A DNA stretch of 64,000 bases from Stenotrophomonas maltophilia. Its GTDB lineage: Bacteria; Pseudomonadota; Gammaproteobacteria; Xanthomonadales; Xanthomonadaceae. The stretch covers positions 62,001 through 126,000 of the forward strand of contig NZ_NEQV01000001.1 in the NCBI RefSeq assembly GCF_002799245.1. The letters run 5' to 3'. Shown one piece after another: positions 60,963 to 64,000 of this stretch. The notes under the pieces are model-generated. The model was not told where the DNA came from, did no database searches, and saw only the letters and a list, made by a program, of their open reading frames with translations. The stretch's first letter is position 1, and each line of letters begins with the position of its first letter. The position numbers and the translations under genes are program-made.

Positions 60963-62072
60963 TTACCGGCCGGTCTTCACCTCGGTCCACAGCCGGGTGT
61001 AGAGCTTGTCGGTCTCCGGCGTGTTGATCGAATAGGTGAACATCTTCTCGGCCACATCGGCCGGCGGATAGATGGTCGGGTCGGTACGGATCGCCTCATC
61101 CACCAGCGGGGTCGCGGTCGGCACCGGGTTGGCGTAGTGGATGAAGTTGGTGTTGGCCGCGGCGACCTTCGGCTGCAGCAGGTAGTTGATGAACGCGTAG
61201 GCCGCTTCCGGGTGCTTGGCATCCTTCGGGATCGCCAGCATGTCGAACCACTGCGGGGCGCCTTCCTTCGGGATCGAATAGGCCACATGCACGCCATTGC
61301 TGGCTTCCTCGGCGCGGTCGCGGGCCTGGATGATGTCACCCGACCAGCCGACCACCAGGCAGGTGCCGCCATTGGCCAGCGAGCCCACGTACTGCGAGGA
61401 GTGGAAGTTCTGCACGTACGGGCGGATCGACTTCAGCAGGTCGGCGGCCTTCTGCAGCTCGGCCGGGTCGCCGCTGTGCGGGTCCAGGCCCAGGTAATGC
61501 AGCGCGATCGGGATCATGTCGGCCGGCGTGTCCAGGATGGTCACGCCACAGTCCTTCATCTTGCTGATGTTCTCCGGCTTGAACACCAGGTCCCAGCTGC
61601 TGGCGATGTCGGCGCTGCCGCCGAAGCGCTGCTTCAGCATGTCCACGTTGTAGCCGATGCCGGTGGTGCCGATCATGTACGGCACGCCGTACTGGTTGCC
61701 CGGGTCCTGGGTGGCGATGCGCTTCATCACCGCCGGATCGAGATTGGCCAGGTTCGGGATCTTGCTCTTGTCCAGCGGCAGGAACACGCCGGCCTGGATC
61801 TGGCGACCGAAGAAGTTCAGGGTCGGCACCACCACGTCGTAGCCGCTGTTGCCGGCCAGCAGCTTGGTCTCGACCATCTCATCGCTGTCGAAAACATCGT
61901 AGGTCACCTTGATCCCGCTCTCCTTCTCGAAGGTCGGAATGGTGTCCTCGGCGATGTAATCGCTGTAGTTGTAGACGTTCAGGACCTGGCTGTCCTGCGC
62001 GCCGCCGTTGCCACCGCTGCAGGCGGCAAGCATGGCGGAGGCCAGGCCGAGCGTGAGGATACGCAGCTTCAT
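60963..62072 (-). CDS. potF: Putrescine-binding protein PotF, predicted lipoprotein
   Basis: 369 residues, periplasmic solute-binding protein of the PotD/PotF family (NVYNYSDYIAEDTIPTFEKE near the N-terminus, YMIGTTGIGYN mid-protein). The signal ends with a lipobox MLAAC (C18), so here it is probably lipid-anchored, unlike soluble E. coli PotF. GGAG precedes the ATG at 62072 by seven bases. It captures putrescine for PotGHI. Confidence 0.93.
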   Translation of the reverse strand: MKLRILTLGLASAMLAACSGGNGGAQDSQVLNVYNYSDYIAEDTIPTFEKESGIKVTYDVFDSDEMVETKLLAGNSGYDVVVPTLNFFGRQIQAGVFLPLDKSKIPNLANLDPAVMKRIATQDPGNQYGVPYMIGTTGIGYNVDMLKQRFGGSADIASSWDLVFKPENISKMKDCGVTILDTPADMIPIALHYLGLDPHSGDPAELQKAADLLKSIRPYVQNFHSSQYVGSLANGGTCLVVGWSGDIIQARDRAEEASNGVHVAYSIPKEGAPQWFDMLAIPKDAKHPEAAYAFINYLLQPKVAAANTNFIHYANPVPTATPLVDEAIRTDPTIYPPADVAEKMFTYSINTPETDKLYTRLWTEVKTGR

Positions 62073-62163
62073 CGGGTGCTCCAGAATGCGGGAAGGGGGG
62101 CCGGCGGGGCCGGCGACGGGTGCCAGCCTACCCCCCGGCGGCGGATTTTTCTATTCCGCAGGC

Positions 62164-63561
62164 TCAGACGTTCAGCAGCAGGAACTCGCGCTCCCACGAG
62201 CTGATGACACGGAAAAAGGTCTCGTATTCCTTGCGCTTGACCGAGATGTAGGCCCGGCAGAAGCGCTCGCCCAGCAGCGCCTGCAGCTCGCTGCACTGCT
62301 CCAGCCCGTCCAGCGCCTCGCCCAGCGAGCGCGGCAGGTTGTAGCCCAGTTCCTTGGCACTGCCGGTCACCGGCGCATCCGGCGCCAGCCGCTCGCGGAT
62401 GCCGAGCAGGCCGCAGGCCAGGGTCGCGGCCATCGCCAGGTAGGGATTTGCATCGGACCCGGCGAAACGGCTTTCCACGCGCATGTTCTCCGGCGTGTCC
62501 AGCGGCACGCGCAGCCCACAGGTGCGGTTGTCATAGCCCCAGTGCACGTTGCTCGGCGAAACCTCGCCGAACACCAGCCGCCGATAGGAATTCACGTTCG
62601 GCGCGAAGAACGCCATCGCCTGCGGCACGTACTTCTGCAGGCCGCCCAGGTAGTGGCCGAACACCGGGCTGAACGCGCCCTCGGCATCGGTCTCGCCGGC
62701 AAACACGTTGCTGCCATCGCTCACCCTCACCAGGCTCTGGTGGATGTGCATGGCACTGCCCGGCTCGTTTTCCATCGGCTTGGCCAGGAACGTGGCATAC
62801 ACCCCGTGGCGCATCGCCGCTTCGCGCATGGTGCGCTTGAACAGGAACACCTGGTCGGCCAGGTCCATCGCATCGGCATGGGTGAAGTTGACCTCCAGCT
62901 GCGCCGCACCGGATTCATGGATCAGCGTGTCCACGTCCAGCTTCATCGCATCGGCGTAGTCGTACATCAGGTCGAGGATCGGGTCGAATTCGTTGACCGC
63001 ATCGATCGAATACGACTGCCGCGCGGTTTCCGGGCGTCCGGAGCGGCCGGCCGGTGGCAGCAGCGGGAAGTCCGGGTCGGTGTTCTTCTGCACCAGGAAG
63101 AACTCCAGCTCCGGCGCCACCACCGGGCGCAGGCCCAGTTCGGCGTAAGCCGCCAGCACGCGGCGCAACACGTTGCGCGGCGCCAGCTCGTGCGGCTCGC
63201 CGTTCTTGGTGTAGCAATCGTGGATGACCTGCGCGGTGGCGTCGGCCGCCCACGGCACCATCCGGACCGTGTCCGGATCGGGGCGCAGCATCATGTCCGA
63301 GTCCGACGGCGAGGTCAGCTCGTAGTAGTCGTCAGGGAACTCGCCGGTGACGGTGGTCGCGAAGATGCCTTCGGGCAGGCGCGTACCGTAGTCATGCGAG
63401 AACTTGTCGGCGGGAATGATCTTGCCGCGTGCATTGCCGGTGATGTCCGGCACCAGGCATTCCACCTCGGTGATACGCCGCTCCTTCAGCCAGCGCAGCA
63501 GGGTGCTTTCCTGCGGCGCGGGGGGCGTGGCCGTCTTGCGCGGGCGCGTTCGGGAGCTCAT
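62164..63561 (-). CDS. puuA: Gamma-glutamylputrescine synthetase (glutamine synthetase family)
   Basis: 465 residues, close to E. coli PuuA (472). The glutamine synthetase catalytic domain has VAPELEFFLVQ, MHIHQSLVR and NSYRRL segments and the adenine-binding region intact. In this operon it would attach glutamate to imported putrescine. The ATG at 63561 overlaps the puuD stop by four bases. Assignment to PuuA rather than another GlnA-like enzyme rests on the pot and puuD context. Confidence 0.9.
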   Translation of the reverse strand: MSSRTRPRKTATPPAPQESTLLRWLKERRITEVECLVPDITGNARGKIIPADKFSHDYGTRLPEGIFATTVTGEFPDDYYELTSPSDSDMMLRPDPDTVRMVPWAADATAQVIHDCYTKNGEPHELAPRNVLRRVLAAYAELGLRPVVAPELEFFLVQKNTDPDFPLLPPAGRSGRPETARQSYSIDAVNEFDPILDLMYDYADAMKLDVDTLIHESGAAQLEVNFTHADAMDLADQVFLFKRTMREAAMRHGVYATFLAKPMENEPGSAMHIHQSLVRVSDGSNVFAGETDAEGAFSPVFGHYLGGLQKYVPQAMAFFAPNVNSYRRLVFGEVSPSNVHWGYDNRTCGLRVPLDTPENMRVESRFAGSDANPYLAMAATLACGLLGIRERLAPDAPVTGSAKELGYNLPRSLGEALDGLEQCSELQALLGERFCRAYISVKRKEYETFFRVISSWEREFLLLNV

Positions 63562-64000
63562 CGGGAATCCAGTCGGTTCTGTTGGTGCTGCCGGCAAGCT
63601 TGGCCGAACGCACGGAAAATAGCGTGATAGAACGGCGTCTCCATGACACGCCACTCCGGGTGCCACTGTACGCCGAGCACGAAACCATGGTGCAGGCTGC
63701 GTGCGGCCTCGACCAGCCCGTCATCGGCCCGGGCCTCGACCTGCAGGCCTTCGGCAAGGCGGGCGATGCCCTGCCCGTGCACCGAATTGACCTGCACGCG
63801 GTCGCCACCCTGCCACTGCGACAGCCAGCCATCGGCGGCCAGCGTGACCGCATGTGCCGGCCCATACTGCACGTCCACTGGCGCCTGCGGATCTTCACGA
63901 TGGTCCGCCAGGCCGGGCACCGCATGCACCTGCGGATGCAGGCTGCCGCCCAGTGCGACGTTCAACTCCTGGAAGCCACGACAGATCGCCAGCACCGGCA
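63558..64000 (-). CDS. puuD: Gamma-glutamyl-gamma-aminobutyrate hydrolase, 5' end beyond window
   Basis: C-terminal 146 residues of a class I glutamine-amidotransferase-like peptidase (PuuD family). Visible nucleophile LAICRG (Cys), then VNSVHGQG and the catalytic GVQWHPEW histidine/glutamate. It hydrolyses gamma-glutamyl-GABA to GABA and glutamate. The start lies to the right of the window. It precedes puuA in the same operon with a four-base overlap. Confidence 0.92.
   Translation of the reverse strand, partial: PVLAICRGFQELNVALGGSLHPQVHAVPGLADHREDPQAPVDVQYGPAHAVTLAADGWLSQWQGGDRVQVNSVHGQGIARLAEGLQVEARADDGLVEAARSLHHGFVLGVQWHPEWRVMETPFYHAIFRAFGQACRQHQQNRLDSR

Noticed and set aside
59490..62204. 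Long plus-strand open frame across potG, the repeat array and potF
   Set aside because: It is antisense to three well-supported features and has histidine/arginine-rich shadow composition.
61300..62204. Signs of a mobile element near the window's right end
   Set aside because: No transposase, integrase, terminal repeats or composition shift; genes form one coherent operon.

Overview
The window is about 64 kb of GC-rich (visibly well above 60 percent) gammaproteobacterial chromosome. It most likely comes from a Stenotrophomonas (S. maltophilia group) species or a close Xanthomonadaceae relative. The main reasons are the many intergenic palindromes headed by GTAG, with GTGCCGACC / GGTCGGCAC-type arms (the SMAG type of REP element known from S. 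maltophilia), and a gene content typical of that family: an Oar-like TonB receptor, a minor-pilin/PilY1 operon, a cysteine-free Trm112-like protein and PqaA. I see no prophage, insertion sequence, integrase or CRISPR array. The region is essentially core genome with repeat-rich intergenic spaces.

Layout. 1-8.3 kb (minus): one tightly overlapping operon, exbB-exbD-msbA-lpxK-kdsB-LMW phosphatase-NHL protein-uvrC (uvrC runs off the left edge), which joins lipid A/Kdo synthesis and export to DNA repair. 8.3-12.8 kb (minus): comEC and a two-component system, with a divergent mipA-like outer-membrane gene at 12.9 kb whose upstream region carries an 11-bp-period direct repeat. 13.7-15.1 kb: small hypothetical genes and two tandem tRNA-Val genes. 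15.2-18.1 kb: uvrB, a GspH-like pilin and tRNA-Asn. 18.1-25.0 kb (minus): minor pilin operon fimT-pilV-pilW-pilX-pilY1-pilE. 25.2-30.0 kb: ppnN (YgdH family), a candidate small RNA or attenuator, and a large Oar-like TonB-dependent receptor. 30.3-35.4 kb: degenerate SDR, grxD, sodB, an AhpD-like protein, purEK, a Trm112-like protein and nadC. 35.5-45.4 kb: DUF2272 and PqaA genes overlapping tail to tail, DUF3301, sspA-sspB, the cytochrome bc1 operon petABC, a lytic transglycosylase, and a WYL regulator divergent from a glutathione transferase. 45.6-50.3 kb: miaB, a 33-bp repeat array, and an ABC exporter with its HlyD-type adaptor. 50.3-50.7 kb: a gene-free stretch holding an unusual 113-bp tandem duplication. 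50.7-56.1 kb (plus): phoH-ybeY-hypothetical-corC-DUF4105-corA. 56.2-64 kb (minus): a putrescine uptake and catabolism operon, puuD-puuA-potF-potG-potH-potI-aldehyde dehydrogenase, with a repeat array between potF and potG.

Genes that act together: MsbA, LpxK and KdsB build and flip lipid A-Kdo. FimT/PilV/PilW/PilX/PilE/PilY1 form the type IV pilus priming and tip complex. PetABC is the bc1 complex. SspA and SspB are the stringent starvation pair. YbeY and PhoH are the usual pair beside CorC. PotFGHI imports putrescine, PuuA and PuuD process its gamma-glutamyl derivatives, and the aldehyde dehydrogenase would oxidise the semialdehyde.

The least explained signals are the 113-bp DnaA-box-like tandem element upstream of phoH, the several independently amplified palindrome arrays (33-, 39-, 24- and 20-bp periods), the promoter-terminator unit upstream of ppnN, and the two 11-bp-period direct repeats that look like response-regulator sites.
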